Of a stretch of DNA of 64,000 nucleotides, positions 53,166 to 62,675 are shown in pieces. The stretch lies in the NCBI GenBank assembly GCA_003963145.1, contig RXJJ01000012.1:62001-126000 (forward strand), written 5' to 3'. Source of the DNA: Bradyrhizobiaceae bacterium. GTDB taxonomy: Bacteria > Pseudomonadota > Alphaproteobacteria > Rhizobiales > Xanthobacteraceae. Numbering within the stretch: position 1 is the first letter of the stretch; the number at the start of each line of letters is the position of its first letter. The notes under the pieces are model-generated. The model saw nothing but the letters and a program-made list of their open reading frames with translations, did no database searches and was not told the DNA's origin. A program made the translations under genes and the position numbers.

Positions 53166-53199
53166 TTTCATGTTTTGCGCGAGCGTTTTGCCGCAGAGA

Positions 53200-53224
53200 G
53201 GAACCAGAGCACGTCTTTGCCGTT
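53200..53224 (+). promoter_or_regulatory. EcfG-type general stress promoter (DUF892 gene)
   Basis: GGAAC at 53200-53204, then 16 bases, then CGTT at 53221-53224; the start codon is at 53263. This is an exact match to the promoter of the EcfG (PhyR-controlled) general stress sigma factor. Confidence 0.8.
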
Positions 53225-53262
53225 CTGCCGCCATTGAATGCGAACGCTCCAAGGAGGAGGAC

Positions 53263-53772
53263 ATGGGAATGTTCACTAAAGACATCAAATCGATGGACGA
53301 CATGCTGACGCATGGGCTGCAGGACATCTACTACGCGGAGCAACAGATCACGAAGGCATTGCCGAAGATGATCGACAAGGCCACCAACCGCGATCTTGCA
53401 ACCGGGCTGAAGAACCATCTCGAAGAAACCAACAAGCAGATCGAGCGGCTTAATCAGGTCTTCAAGAAACTCGGCATGGCGCCCAAGGGCACCGATTGCC
53501 CGGCGATTGACGGCATCATCAAGGAGGCCGACGAGACGGCGGGCGAGATCGACGACAAGTCGGTGCTCGATGCCGCGATTGTCGCCAACGCGCAGGCGGT
53601 CGAGCATTACGAGATCGCGCGCTACGGCACGTTGATCGCATGGGCTGAGGAACTTGGCCATGACGATATCGTCCGGCTTCTGACCACCAACCTCAACGAA
53701 GAGCACGCCGCCAACACCAAACTGAACACGGTGGCGATGCGCAAGGGTGTCAACCGCAAGGCCGCGAGCTGA
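53263..53772 (+). CDS. DUF892 ferritin-like protein (YciE/YciF family)
   Basis: Predicted protein of 169 residues from ATG 53263 after AAGGAGGAGG. The ferritin-like helices begin LTHGLQDIYYAEQQITKALPKM and repeat the carboxylate pattern in KNHLEETNKQIERL, AVEHYEIARYGTLIAWAEELG and NEEHAANTKLNTVA, with E and H residues placed for a di-metal site. YciF-type proteins are stress-induced. It has an exact EcfG-type promoter. Confidence 0.88.
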   Translation: MGMFTKDIKSMDDMLTHGLQDIYYAEQQITKALPKMIDKATNRDLATGLKNHLEETNKQIERLNQVFKKLGMAPKGTDCPAIDGIIKEADETAGEIDDKSVLDAAIVANAQAVEHYEIARYGTLIAWAEELGHDDIVRLLTTNLNEEHAANTKLNTVAMRKGVNRKAAS

Positions 53773-53780
53773 TTGTTTGC

Positions 53781-53809
53781 AGAACCGCCCGGCGTGTCCG
53801 GGCGGTTCT
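53781..53809. terminator. Hairpin after the DUF892 gene
   Basis: Perfect 12-base stem AGAACCGCCCGG/CCGGGCGGTTCT, loop CGTGT, 9 bases after the stop at 53772. No T-run follows, but the stem strength and place suggest a terminator. Confidence 0.6.
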
Positions 53810-53855
53810 GTTGCACTGTGATGGACATAGCGGGCGCCCTTTCAGGGCGCGCTGT

Positions 53856-53880
53856 GGAACCTTTGACATTCGCAGTCGTT
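53856..53880 (+). promoter_or_regulatory. EcfG-type general stress promoter (60-residue gene)
   Basis: GGAAC at 53856-53860, 16 bases, CGTT at 53877-53880; the start codon follows at 53912. Exact consensus of the alphaproteobacterial general stress promoter. Confidence 0.8.
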
Positions 53881-53890
53881 GACATTTTGA

Positions 53891-54094
<204 letters not shown>

Positions 54095-54258
54095 CGTCTT
54101 TGGCTGGTCCCGAGCGAGTGCTCGCTCTTTGACGTTTTGCAGGAAATATGAGCAGCGATTGATCGCAAACGGCGCGATGTTTTGCATGCATTGACGGGAC
54201 CCTGTTGCGCGGCGAGGAATGTTCCGCCTAAAGTTGGTGGACGTTTTCGAGAGCAACC

Positions 54259-57063
54259 ATGTCCACCACAATTCTATCCGACGCCAGGCCGCTGCGGGCT
54301 GGTGACGCCGATCCGGCAGGCGCCGACGGCGATGCGCATCTGCGTGCCGACATCCGCCTGCTCGGTCGTATTCTGGGCGATACCGTGCGCGATCAGGAAG
54401 GCGCGGACGTGTTCGATCTGGTCGAGCGCATCCGCCAGACCTCGATCCGTTTTCACCGCGACGAGGACAAGAACGCGCGGCGCGAGCTGGAGGGGACACT
54501 CGATCGCCTCTCCACAGCCGAGACGGTGCGCATCATCCGCGCGTTCAGCTATTTCTCGCATCTCGCCAATATCGCCGAAGACCAGAACAACATCCGCCAG
54601 AACCGCACGCAAAACATGGCGAAGGCGGTGCACGCCGAAGGCTCGCTGGCCGGAGCCATCGCGCGCGCCAGGGCGGCGGGTATCGACGCGCACCGGCTGC
54701 GCGAATTTTTCAGAAGCGCTCTTGTCAGTCCGGTGCTGACCGCGCATCCGACCGAGGTGCGGCGCAAGAGCACGATCGACCGCGAAATGGAAATCGCCGC
54801 GCTGCTGGAGCGCCGCGACCGCGTGCAGCTCACCGCCGCCGAACTCGAAGCCGACAATGAGGAACTGCGCCGCGCGGTGCTGACGCTGTGGCAGACCAAC
54901 CTGTTGCGCCGGACCAAGCTGACGGTGGTCGATGAAGTGGCCAACGGACTGTCGTTCTACGAATACACCTTCCTGCGGCAATTGCCGCGTCTGCTGTGCG
55001 CGCTCGACGACGCGTTGCGGGACGATGGGCAAGCCAATGGAAAGAGCGATGAGGAACTCGCGTCCTTTCTGCGGATGGGAAGCTGGATCGGCGGCGACCG
55101 CGACGGTAATCCGTTCGTCACTGCGGACGTGATGCGGGCCACGCTGCACATGCAATGCGACCGGATCCTGTGTTTCTATCTCGACGAATTGCATGAGCTC
55201 GGCGCCGAACTCTCGCTGGCGTCTCATCTCGTGGAGGTGACGCCGCAGCTGCAGTCGCTCAGCGACAGTTCGCCCGATACCTCGGCGCATCGCAGCGGCG
55301 AGCCCTATCGCCGCGCGGTGTCCTGCATCTATGCGCGGCTGGCCGCGGCTGCCGCCGCGTTCGACGTCAAGCCGCGCCGCGCGGCGGTCGGCAGCGCCGA
55401 GCCCTACAGGAATGTTGCGGAATTTCGCGGCGATCTCGACATCATCCACCGCTCTCTGGTCGAGAACAATTCGGCCATTGTCGCGCGCGGCCGGCTGCGC
55501 TTCCTGCGCCGGGCCGCAGATTGTTTCGGCTTTCATCTCGCCAGCCTCGACATGCGCCAGAATTCCGTGGTGCACGAGCGCACCATCGCCGAGCTGTTCG
55601 AGGCCGTCGCGCCGGGCACCGATTACGCGGCGCTGGATGAGAAGGCGCGCTGTGCGCTGCTGGTCGGCGAATTGCGGACCGCGCGTCCGCTGGTTTCGAA
55701 ATTCGCGTCCTACAGCGAGGAGACCCTCAGCGAACTCGGCGTGATGCGCGCCGCGAGCGAGGCGCATACCGTTTTCGGCGAGACGGTGATTCCGCAAAGC
55801 ATCGTGTCGATGACGCAGGGCGTGTCGGACCTGCTGGAAATCGCGGTCCTGCTCAAGGAAGCGGGGCTTGTCACGCCGGACGGCACCAGCCGCATCAACA
55901 TCGTGCCATTGTTCGAGACCATCGAGGATTTGCAGGCGTGTTCAACCATCATGGATGCGCTGCTCTCGCTGCCCGAATATCGACGGCTCGTCGACAGCCG
56001 TGGCGGCGTTCAGGAGGTGATGCTCGGCTATTCCGACAGCAACAAGGATGGCGGTTTCGTCACCTCGGGCTGGGAGCTTTACAAGGCCGAGATCGGCCTG
56101 ATCGAGGTATTCGCGAAACACAATGTGCGGCTACGGCTGTTTCACGGGCGCGGCGGATCGGTCGGGCGTGGCGGCGGCCCGAGCTATGACGCGATCCTCG
56201 CCCAGCCGGGCGGGGCGGTGAACGGCCAGATCAGGATCACCGAGCAGGGCGAGATCATCTCGTCGAAATATTCCAACCCCGAAGTGGGACGGCACAATCT
56301 CGAAATCCTGGCCGCCGCCACCTTGGAAGCAAGCCTGCTGCAGCCGAAGCACTCCGCGCCGCGCGAAGAATATCTCGTGGCGATGGAAGAGTTGTCGGAG
56401 ATGGCATTTCGGGCCTATCGGCATCTTGTGTATGAGACGCCGGGCTTCGAGGATTATTTCTGGGCCTCGACCGTCATTACCGAAATCTCGACCCTGAACA
56501 TCGGCAGCCGCCCGGCCTCGCGCAAGAAGACGCGCCGGATCGAGGATCTGCGCGCGATCCCGTGGGTGTTCTCATGGGCGCAGTGCCGCCTGATGCTGCC
56601 GGGCTGGTACGGCTTCGCCAGCGCGGTGCAGGGCTTCGTCGAGAAGCATCCGGACAAGGGCATCGCGTTCCTGCAGGAGCTTTACCGCGAATGGCCGTTC
56701 TTCCGCACGCTGCTCTCGAACATGGACATGGTGCTGTCGAAAAGCTCCATAGCCATCGCCTCGCGCTATGCCGAACTCGTGCCCGACGAGACGCTGCGGG
56801 CAACGATCTTCCAGCGCATCCGCGCCGAGTGGCAAAGCTCCATCGATCTTCTGCTTCGGATCATGGGACAGGACCGGCTGCTCGGAAGCAATCCCCTGCT
56901 GGAACGTTCGATCCGCAACCGTTTTCCCTATCTCGATCCGCTCAACCATGTGCAGGTCGAGCTGCTCAAGGCGCATCGCGCCAACGACCCCGATCCGCAG
57001 GTGCTGCGCGGCATCCAGATCACGATCAACGGAATTTCGGCCGGGCTGCGCAATAGCGGGTGA
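54259..57063 (+). CDS. ppc: Phosphoenolpyruvate carboxylase
   Basis: Predicted protein of 934 residues, typical length. Catalytic landmarks: [13 protein letters not shown] near residue 157, [73 protein letters not shown] and the C-terminal [11 protein letters not shown]. It carboxylates phosphoenolpyruvate to oxaloacetate, refilling the TCA cycle. A hairpin with a T-run follows. The antisense open frame 54274-55797 is not a gene. Confidence 0.95.
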   Translation: MSTTILSDARPLRAGDADPAGADGDAHLRADIRLLGRILGDTVRDQEGADVFDLVERIRQTSIRFHRDEDKNARRELEGTLDRLSTAETVRIIRAFSYFSHLANIAEDQNNIRQNRTQNMAKAVHAEGSLAGAIARARAAGIDAHRLREFFRSALVSPVLTAHPTEVRRKSTIDREMEIAALLERRDRVQLTAAELEADNEELRRAVLTLWQTNLLRRTKLTVVDEVANGLSFYEYTFLRQLPRLLCALDDALRDDGQANGKSDEELASFLRMGSWIGGDRDGNPFVTADVMRATLHMQCDRILCFYLDELHELGAELSLASHLVEVTPQLQSLSDSSPDTSAHRSGEPYRRAVSCIYARLAAAAAAFDVKPRRAAVGSAEPYRNVAEFRGDLDIIHRSLVENNSAIVARGRLRFLRRAADCFGFHLASLDMRQNSVVHERTIAELFEAVAPGTDYAALDEKARCALLVGELRTARPLVSKFASYSEETLSELGVMRAASEAHTVFGETVIPQSIVSMTQGVSDLLEIAVLLKEAGLVTPDGTSRINIVPLFETIEDLQACSTIMDALLSLPEYRRLVDSRGGVQEVMLGYSDSNKDGGFVTSGWELYKAEIGLIEVFAKHNVRLRLFHGRGGSVGRGGGPSYDAILAQPGGAVNGQIRITEQGEIISSKYSNPEVGRHNLEILAAATLEASLLQPKHSAPREEYLVAMEELSEMAFRAYRHLVYETPGFEDYFWASTVITEISTLNIGSRPASRKKTRRIEDLRAIPWVFSWAQCRLMLPGWYGFASAVQGFVEKHPDKGIAFLQELYREWPFFRTLLSNMDMVLSKSSIAIASRYAELVPDETLRATIFQRIRAEWQSSIDLLLRIMGQDRLLGSNPLLERSIRNRFPYLDPLNHVQVELLKAHRANDPDPQVLRGIQITINGISAGLRNSG

Positions 57064-57070
57064 ATTTTGC

Positions 57071-57140
57071 CGTCGCCCCCGCGCAGGCGGGGGCCCAATT
57101 TTTTCGGTGAAACTCTTCTGGGTCCCCCGCGGGGACGACG
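57071..57140. repeat. Inverted pair of GC-rich intergenic repeat units
   Basis: The unit CGTCGCCCCCGCGCAGGCGG continuing to CCCAA (57071-57098) recurs in inverted orientation at 57118-57140 (reverse complement begins CGTCGTCCCCGCGGGG and ends CCCAG). Sequences of this type are scattered between genes in many alphaproteobacteria (REP-like). They are non-coding. Confidence 0.65.
57075..57104 (+). terminator. Terminator of ppc, built from a repeat unit
   Basis: Stem GCCCCCGC/GCGGGGGC (57075-57082, 57087-57094), loop GCAG, followed by six T (57099-57104). It lies 12 bases after the ppc stop. Confidence 0.75.
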
Positions 57141-57150
57141 AAGTGATGGA

Positions 57151-57414
57151 TCACCGCCCCGCCGGACGAATGACCGGGCGGGTACGGCGGAAATAGGCCT
57201 CGGTATCGGTCAGGCGCTGATGCGTCCGGCGCACCAGCACGTTGCCGACGGAAAGATTGCGGTTGGCGGCGTGGAGCAGGCGGCGTCCCTCGGTGACGAG
57301 CTCGCGGGCATGCTTCAACTGTTTGTCGAACGAGACGACGGCCATCGCGGCTTTGGTTTCGGCGGCGCGTTTGGCCGCCATCGCTTTGCCTTTGGGGTTG
57401 GTCGCGGTCGTCAT
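57151..57414 (-). CDS. Small helical protein of unknown function
   Basis: Predicted protein of 87 residues, not recognised. Very basic (many R and K), with a long likely helix from about residue 10 to 50 and no signal peptide or membrane segment. It is convergent with ppc. The 222 bases between its start and the hemD-like gene hold nothing I recognise. Confidence 0.5.
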   Translation of the reverse strand: MTTATNPKGKAMAAKRAAETKAAMAVVSFDKQLKHARELVTEGRRLLHAANRNLSVGNVLVRRTHQRLTDTEAYFRRTRPVIRPAGR

Positions 57415-57636
57415 GATCCGGCTCCATACCTGCCGACAATATGCCTGCCGTCAGTCCAACGCGCTGGCAGCGGAATTGTTCACCGGCGGACACCCGGCAG
57501 CAATGCATTTCGGGATTGTCCACAGCCTGATTCGATTCGCGGCGCCGTGCCAGTGCCTTTCCGGTCACGTCACCGGCCCGTCACGTCATCCGGACTTCAT
57601 TCACCTTCATGTCATGCGCGCGGATGTGAGGCGAAT

Positions 57637-58476
57637 TCAGCCCGAGCGGCCTGATTTCGCCGCTTCGATTTTTTGCGACATGGCGTTGATCAGCGGCTTC
57701 ATGAAGAAAGCGTCATTGGCCGGATAAATATCCGCCGCCAGCCCGTAGGCTTTCAGTTCTTCGGAGACGACAGGGCCCACCGATGCGATCGGTGTTTTGG
57801 CGAGCCCTGCGCGCAGGGCGTCCTCCAGCCCGTGCTGGCGGGCGACTTCGACGAGGCGGCGGACCTGCCCGGAACTGGTCAGCGCGATGGCGTCGACCTT
57901 GCCCGCCTGCATTTCGGTGATGGCGGTCACGATATTGGCCTCGGCGGCATTCGGGTCGTAAACATAGGGCGTCACCATGTCGATGTCCGCGCCGAGCCCG
58001 GTGATTGCCGTGATGAGCTTCGCGTGGTCCTTGTCGGGATAAAGCTGCAGGCCGAGACGGTGATCGTTGATGTCGAAGCCCGACAGCGTGATCGCGATGC
58101 CTTCGGAGGTCGGCGTTTGCGTGGTGACGTCGGCCTCCAGCCCGATCTCGCGCAGCGCGCGGCCGGGCTTCGGCCCGCGCGCGAATTTGCGCGCCTTGCC
58201 GAGGGCGGCCACGAAATCCTTTTCCACATCGAGACGGCGCGCCACCTTCATGATCCGCCGCAGTCCTTCGCCGGTGGTCAGCACGAGATCGTCGAACGGC
58301 GTGGCGATGGCGCGCCGGATCCAGGCTTCGACGGGCGCGGGATCCGGACAGTCATGGATCGCCACCATCGGACATTGCAGCACATCGGCGCCCTGTTCCT
58401 TCAGCAGCCGGGAGAACTGCGCTTCCTCGCGCGTTTCGAGAATCAGGATGCGGGTGCCGTTCAATTTATCGGGCAT
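57637..58476 (-). CDS. Uroporphyrinogen-III synthase-like (HemD family)
   Basis: Predicted protein of 279 residues, start ATG 58476 after GAGGAATAAA. The HemD fold is suggested by ILILETREEAQFSRLLKEQGADVLQCPMVAIHD at the N-terminus, FDDLVLTTGEGLRRI, and AIALTSSGQVRRLVEVARQ then PIASVGPVVSEELKAYGL in the second domain. HemD closes hydroxymethylbilane into uroporphyrinogen III. HemD is poorly conserved, so a HemD-like regulator-associated domain is an alternative. A hemC gene and hemE lie 8 kb away in the same window. Confidence 0.78.
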   Translation of the reverse strand: MPDKLNGTRILILETREEAQFSRLLKEQGADVLQCPMVAIHDCPDPAPVEAWIRRAIATPFDDLVLTTGEGLRRIMKVARRLDVEKDFVAALGKARKFARGPKPGRALREIGLEADVTTQTPTSEGIAITLSGFDINDHRLGLQLYPDKDHAKLITAITGLGADIDMVTPYVYDPNAAEANIVTAITEMQAGKVDAIALTSSGQVRRLVEVARQHGLEDALRAGLAKTPIASVGPVVSEELKAYGLAADIYPANDAFFMKPLINAMSQKIEAAKSGRSG

Positions 58477-58604
58477 TTAATTTATTCCTCGTCAGCTGCC
58501 CATTGTCGCCGTGGGGACATTCTTTGCAAGCATAGCCGGAACTCAATTAGGAGCGTAATTTATCTGCGCAGTAAAAATAACTAAAAGACGATCAAGGTTT
58601 CGCA

Positions 58605-59636
58605 ATGCCCCTGCTGGATCGTGCCGCTGAAACTTCAAACCCGGCGCAAGACCACGAAAGTTCTATCCCCGCCAGGCCCAAATCAGTCCGAAACTCCTCG
58701 ATCGATGCGATGCGCGCTTTCAGCGTGCTCTACATCGTCGGCTTCTGGCATTTGATTAATTACGCTCCGCAGAAAGAATGGGCTTATTACAATGAGGTGA
58801 CATATCGCCTGACGATATTGTGCCTCGGCCTGTTCACTTTCGTATCGGGCTATCTCGTCGGGCGGGGATATCCGGATGGCAGAATCGACGCATCGGCCTA
58901 TTACAGGTCGCGGTTCTGGAGGATTTACCCGCCCTTCCTGTTTGCCAGCGTGCTTTATCTGATCTTCGCCATTAGCAAGAGCGGTTATGTGATCAAGGGC
59001 ATTTTCCTGTTGGGAATGTTCTGGGCGCCGCCGCCGACGACGCTGTGGTTCATCTGCATGCTTGCGATCCTTTATGCGCTCGTTCCTGTCCTGATACGCG
59101 TCCGCGAAAATCTGGCGGCGTTCGCCGCGCTTTGTCTGGGAATTCTTGCGGCCTTGTTTGTCTACAACGCCGTGACGCATCTGCTCGATGAGCGCATGAT
59201 GATCTATTTCCCGGCTTTCATTCTGGGCATTTATCTCGGCGGCGGACAGCTTCCGCGGTCGCTTCCCGCGCTGATGGGATTGGTGGTGCTTGCGGCGGTG
59301 TCGCTGCTTCCGACCGTCGGCCAGCCGATGGAGGGGCTTGAACACAACCTGATGTCCTTGCCGTGGGCGACATTCGGCGCGCTGGCGGTTTTCGCCGTCG
59401 TCTCGCGTCTTCAGGTCAATCTCGGCCCGGCCGTCCGTTTTCTGGGCTCGGCGAGTTTCTTCATGTATCTGCTGCACCGGGTCATCTACAAAAACGTCAT
59501 CATGATTTTTTTGCCGGCGACCGGGCGGGGACAGCTGATCTATCTTTATCTCGTCGGTCTTCCCGCCGTGATCGTCATCGGATGGGCTTTTCAGTATGGA
59601 TACGATCGCCTGAGGCTTCGTCTGGGCTGGACCTGA
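58605..59636 (+). CDS. Acyltransferase 3 family membrane protein (OafA/YrhL-like)
   Basis: Predicted protein of 343 residues with about ten membrane segments. After a polar N-terminus of about 30 residues it has the family opening SIDAMRAFSVLYIVGFWHLI, with the histidine of the acyltransferase site in the first helix; 'YRSRFWRIYPPFLFASVLY' is the typical R-x10-YP region. Such enzymes O-acylate sugars of surface polysaccharides or other extracellular acceptors. It is a single gene. Confidence 0.85.
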   Translation: MPLLDRAAETSNPAQDHESSIPARPKSVRNSSIDAMRAFSVLYIVGFWHLINYAPQKEWAYYNEVTYRLTILCLGLFTFVSGYLVGRGYPDGRIDASAYYRSRFWRIYPPFLFASVLYLIFAISKSGYVIKGIFLLGMFWAPPPTTLWFICMLAILYALVPVLIRVRENLAAFAALCLGILAALFVYNAVTHLLDERMMIYFPAFILGIYLGGGQLPRSLPALMGLVVLAAVSLLPTVGQPMEGLEHNLMSLPWATFGALAVFAVVSRLQVNLGPAVRFLGSASFFMYLLHRVIYKNVIMIFLPATGRGQLIYLYLVGLPAVIVIGWAFQYGYDRLRLRLGWT

Positions 59637-59746
59637 CAAGTCCGCAATTTATAGCATGCGCGTGCGGGATTGGCGGACGGCCAAGCGGGTGTTAGAGCAG
59701 GGCGCAATTTCCGCTTTCTGCTTTTCCTCACAGGAATAAACACGCG

Positions 59747-60610
59747 ATGCCCGACCAGCAATTCGTTCTGACCCTGTCCTGTCCCGACCGCTCCGGAATC
59801 GTCTCGGCGGTTTCGACCTTTCTGTTCGCCAGCGGTCAGAACATTCTCGACGCCCAGCAATACGACGATGTCGAAACCGGCAAGTTCTTCATGCGGGTGA
59901 TGTTCACGCCGACTTCGGGCACGACCACGCTGGATACCATGCGCGGCGGCTTTGCCGCCATCGCCCAGCCCTTCGCGATGAACTGGCAGATCCGCGAGCG
60001 CTCGACGCACCAGCGCGTATTGCTGATGGTGTCGAAGTTCGATCATTGCCTGGTCGATATTCTCTATCGCTGGCGGCATGACGAATTGCCGATGACCCCG
60101 ACGGCGATCGTTTCCAACCATCCGCGCGACACCTACAAGGATGTCGAGTTCGGCGATGTCCCGTTTCATTATCTGCCCATCACGCGCGAGACCAAGGCCG
60201 AGCAGGAGGCGGCGGTCTGGAAAATCATCCAGGACACGCAGACCGATCTCGTCGTGCTGGCGCGCTACATGCAGGTGCTGTCGGACGAATTCGCGACCAA
60301 ACTGTCCGGCCGCTGCATCAACATCCATCACTCCTTCCTGCCGGGTTTCAAGGGCGCCAAGCCCTATCATCAGGCGCACGAGCGCGGTGTGAAGCTGATC
60401 GGCGCGACGGCTCATTATGTCACCGGCGATCTCGACGAAGGCCCGATCATCGAGCAGGGCGTCGAGCGCATCAGCCATCGCGATTCCCCCGAGGCGCTGG
60501 TCCGCAAGGGCAGCGACATCGAGCGGCAGGTGCTGGCGCGGGCGCTGCGCTATCACCTCGAGGACCGCGTGATCCTCAATGGGCGCAAGACGATCGTGTT
60601 CACGGACTAG
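59747..60610 (+). CDS. purU: Formyltetrahydrofolate deformylase
   Basis: Predicted protein of 287 residues. The N-terminal ACT domain ([20 protein letters not shown]) is followed by the formyltransferase-fold domain with the active-site residues in [34 protein letters not shown] and [14 protein letters not shown]. It hydrolyses 10-formyl-THF to formate and THF. It is convergent with the sigma factor gene. Confidence 0.93.
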   Translation: MPDQQFVLTLSCPDRSGIVSAVSTFLFASGQNILDAQQYDDVETGKFFMRVMFTPTSGTTTLDTMRGGFAAIAQPFAMNWQIRERSTHQRVLLMVSKFDHCLVDILYRWRHDELPMTPTAIVSNHPRDTYKDVEFGDVPFHYLPITRETKAEQEAAVWKIIQDTQTDLVVLARYMQVLSDEFATKLSGRCINIHHSFLPGFKGAKPYHQAHERGVKLIGATAHYVTGDLDEGPIIEQGVERISHRDSPEALVRKGSDIERQVLARALRYHLEDRVILNGRKTIVFTD

Positions 60611-60622
60611 CGTAACTTCGAT

Positions 60623-61522
60623 TCAGTGCTGTGTCGCGTCTGTCTCCGGCACGTTCAGCGCCTTCAGCACGCGGCGCAGCTTGTCCGGATTGCGCGTGAC
60701 GTAAACGCGCGTGATCAGTCCGTTCTCGATCTGGAGTGCCGTGGTCTGGATGAAGTCGCCGCGATCGCGGCTGACATAGCCGGGCAGGCCGTCGATCCGC
60801 GCCGGCCGGAAGGAGTCTGGCGGCTGAACGCCGAATTTGCGCGCAAGCCCGCGATAGAGCCGCAGCACGCGTGCGAGTCCAATGATCGGATTGCGGAAGG
60901 CGATCACCTTGCCGCCGCCGTCCGATTGCAGGATCACGTCCTGCGCGAGCAGTCCGCGCAGCGCCGCGACGTCGCCGGTGCGGGTCGCGTTGAAGAAGGC
61001 GGCCGCGATGCGCTCGCCCTCATCGTCGGCGACCGGAAAGCGCGGCCGGGCATCCTGCACATGCTTGCGCGCCCGCGCGGCCAGTTGCCGGACGGCGGCG
61101 GGATCGCGCTCGATGCTGGCGGCGATGTCGTCCATCGGCACACCGAACACGTCATGCAGCAGAAAGGTCGCGCGCTCGAGCGGCGAGAGGCGTTCCAGCG
61201 CCATCATCAGAGTTAGTGTCAGATCGTCCTTGTCCGGCTCGTCGGATGTGCCAGCGATCGGCTCGGGCAGCCAGACGCCGAAATAGCTTTCGTGCCGGGC
61301 GCGGGCCGAATTCATCACGTCGAGGCAGAGCCGCGTGACGATGCGAGAGAGAAAAGCCGGCGGCGATTCAACGCCGGAGCGATCGGCGCGCTGCCAGCGC
61401 AGCCATGCGTCCTGCACGATGTCCTCGGCTTCGCTCATCGAGCCGAGCATGCGGTAGGCGAGACGCAGCAGCCGCTGCCGCTGCGTCTCGAAAATTTGCG
61501 TCGCCTGGTCAGGCTGCGGCAC
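60623..61522 (-). CDS. ECF41-type sigma factor with SnoaL-like C-terminal domain
   Basis: Predicted protein of 299 residues from GTG 61522, chosen because it overlaps the 3' end of the AhpD-like gene by 14 bases; an ATG at 61564 is in frame but lies inside that gene. Domains: sigma-2 (LLRLAYRMLGSMSEAEDIVQDAWLRWQ), the ECF41 linker WLPEP at 84-88, sigma-4, then a SnoaL-like domain with DGGGK and the terminal NPDKL motif (about 278). ECF41 sigma factors control neighbouring carboxymuconolactone-decarboxylase, oxidoreductase or epimerase genes; the AhpD-like gene next door fits. Confidence 0.9.
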   Translation of the reverse strand: MPQPDQATQIFETQRQRLLRLAYRMLGSMSEAEDIVQDAWLRWQRADRSGVESPPAFLSRIVTRLCLDVMNSARARHESYFGVWLPEPIAGTSDEPDKDDLTLTLMMALERLSPLERATFLLHDVFGVPMDDIAASIERDPAAVRQLAARARKHVQDARPRFPVADDEGERIAAAFFNATRTGDVAALRGLLAQDVILQSDGGGKVIAFRNPIIGLARVLRLYRGLARKFGVQPPDSFRPARIDGLPGYVSRDRGDFIQTTALQIENGLITRVYVTRNPDKLRRVLKALNVPETDATQH

Positions 61523-61972
61523 GCTCGTTACCCTTTGGGTGCTGCGCACGCAGGCCGACGGCAAACCTGTTCCATCCGTTGATCATGCCGATCAGAATGG
61601 TGAGGTTGATCTGCTCGCTTTCGCTGAACTGCTCCTTGAGCAGATCATAGTCGGCGTCCGGCGCGCCGGTCTGCGGCAGCAGCGTCAACGCTTCCGTCCA
61701 CGCCAGCGCGGCGCGCTCGCGCGGGGTGTAGAGCAGGATTCGCGCCATGCGTTCAGCATGTAAAGGCGCATCTCGCTTTCGCCACCCTTGCGGGCGTCGG
61801 TCGTGTGCATGTGCAGGCAGAAGGCGCAGCCGTTGATCTGCGAGGCGCGCGTGCGCACCAGTTCGGTCAGGCCGGGCTCGAGCCCGCTGGCCTTGAGAAC
61901 GGTCTCGACGGCCTGCAGTGCCTTGATCGGTTCGGGCGCGATCCGGTAGGGGTCCTTGATACGCGGGGTCAT
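61509..61972 (-). pseudogene. AhpD/carboxymuconolactone-decarboxylase-like gene with a frameshift
   Basis: Reading from ATG 61972 (AAGGAGATTTGG upstream), the first frame has the AhpD-like core with the CxxC motif in NGCAFCLHMHTTDARKGGE, then MLNAWRES. The expected continuation LYTPRERAALAWTEAL to the end is in another frame. One G missing near 61736 (CC in place of CCC on the coding strand) would restore a full protein of about 154 residues. AhpD-like proteins use CxxC chemistry against peroxides. Either a real inactivation or a sequencing error; the sequence before and after is well preserved. Confidence 0.8.
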
Positions 61973-62109
61973 GCCAAATCTCCTTCATGTTGATGGCAGG
62001 ATACTCCCATGACGGCGCGGATCGGCCCGATGTGACATGGCATGCTGCCCCGGCCGGATATTTTACAAAAAATCGCGCCGGACACCCGGCCGCCACCGCA
62101 GCCGGTGGC

Positions 62110-62511
62110 CTAATCCATCCTGCTCAGGCGGATGATGTCGAAGCCGCCGTCATCGAGCAGGAACAGTTTGCGCTGCTGCTCGTCGATCCGCCACGCCCTC
62201 ACTTTTTCGAGTGCGGTGTGGAATTTGTTTTCCTGATTCATCACGGCGGGCGAGCAGGCCATGCGCGTGCTGGCCATCGGGTGAAACCGGATCGTGCCGC
62301 TGCCGACATTGGCCGAGCCGGTGTAGCGGTTGCAGCCGCCCATGCCGGTGACGATGCCGTCCTCGCGGATTTCCAGCGTGGTCTGCAGCCGGTCGATCAC
62401 CCCGCCGCCGTCGATATCCTCCGCCAGCCACTTTCCGGCGGGAGACGCCGGCGCGGCGATGGCCGCCGTCACCGACAGAACGATGGCAAGAGCCGCAAGT
62501 CTTTTCATCAT
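62110..62511 (-). CDS. META/HslJ-like periplasmic protein
   Basis: Predicted protein of 133 residues from ATG 62511. Signal peptide MMKRLAALAIVLSVTAAIAA. META-domain pattern: GKWLAEDIDGGGVID, then EDGIVTGMGGCNRYTGSAN and IRFHPMASTRMACSPAVMNQENKFHTALEKV. HslJ-type proteins are associated with outer-membrane stress or drug resistance; function is not established. No lipobox is evident, so probably soluble in the periplasm. Confidence 0.8.
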   Translation of the reverse strand: MMKRLAALAIVLSVTAAIAAPASPAGKWLAEDIDGGGVIDRLQTTLEIREDGIVTGMGGCNRYTGSANVGSGTIRFHPMASTRMACSPAVMNQENKFHTALEKVRAWRIDEQQRKLFLLDDGGFDIIRLSRMD

Positions 62512-62675
62512 GCAGGCCGTTTCAGCATGTTTGTCTTTCCGCACGGACATTCAGGCCCTTGCTGACGGACGGAACGGGCATTTTCAAGCCGTGAGTCCTG
62601 TGGAATCCGGCTTCCCTTGTGGGCAGATTGTGTTACATAGCCCGAATACAGCCAAATTGCCCACTCACAAAACCC

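Noticed and set aside
61736-61740. Programmed ribosomal frameshift in the AhpD-like gene
   Set aside because: No slippery heptamer or following structure is apparent; a one-base indel is simpler.
61509-62096. Single intact 195-residue gene on the minus strand
   Set aside because: Only its C-terminal half resembles the AhpD family; its N-terminal half is the wrong-frame reading of the true N-terminus found from 61972, so a frameshift explains both.
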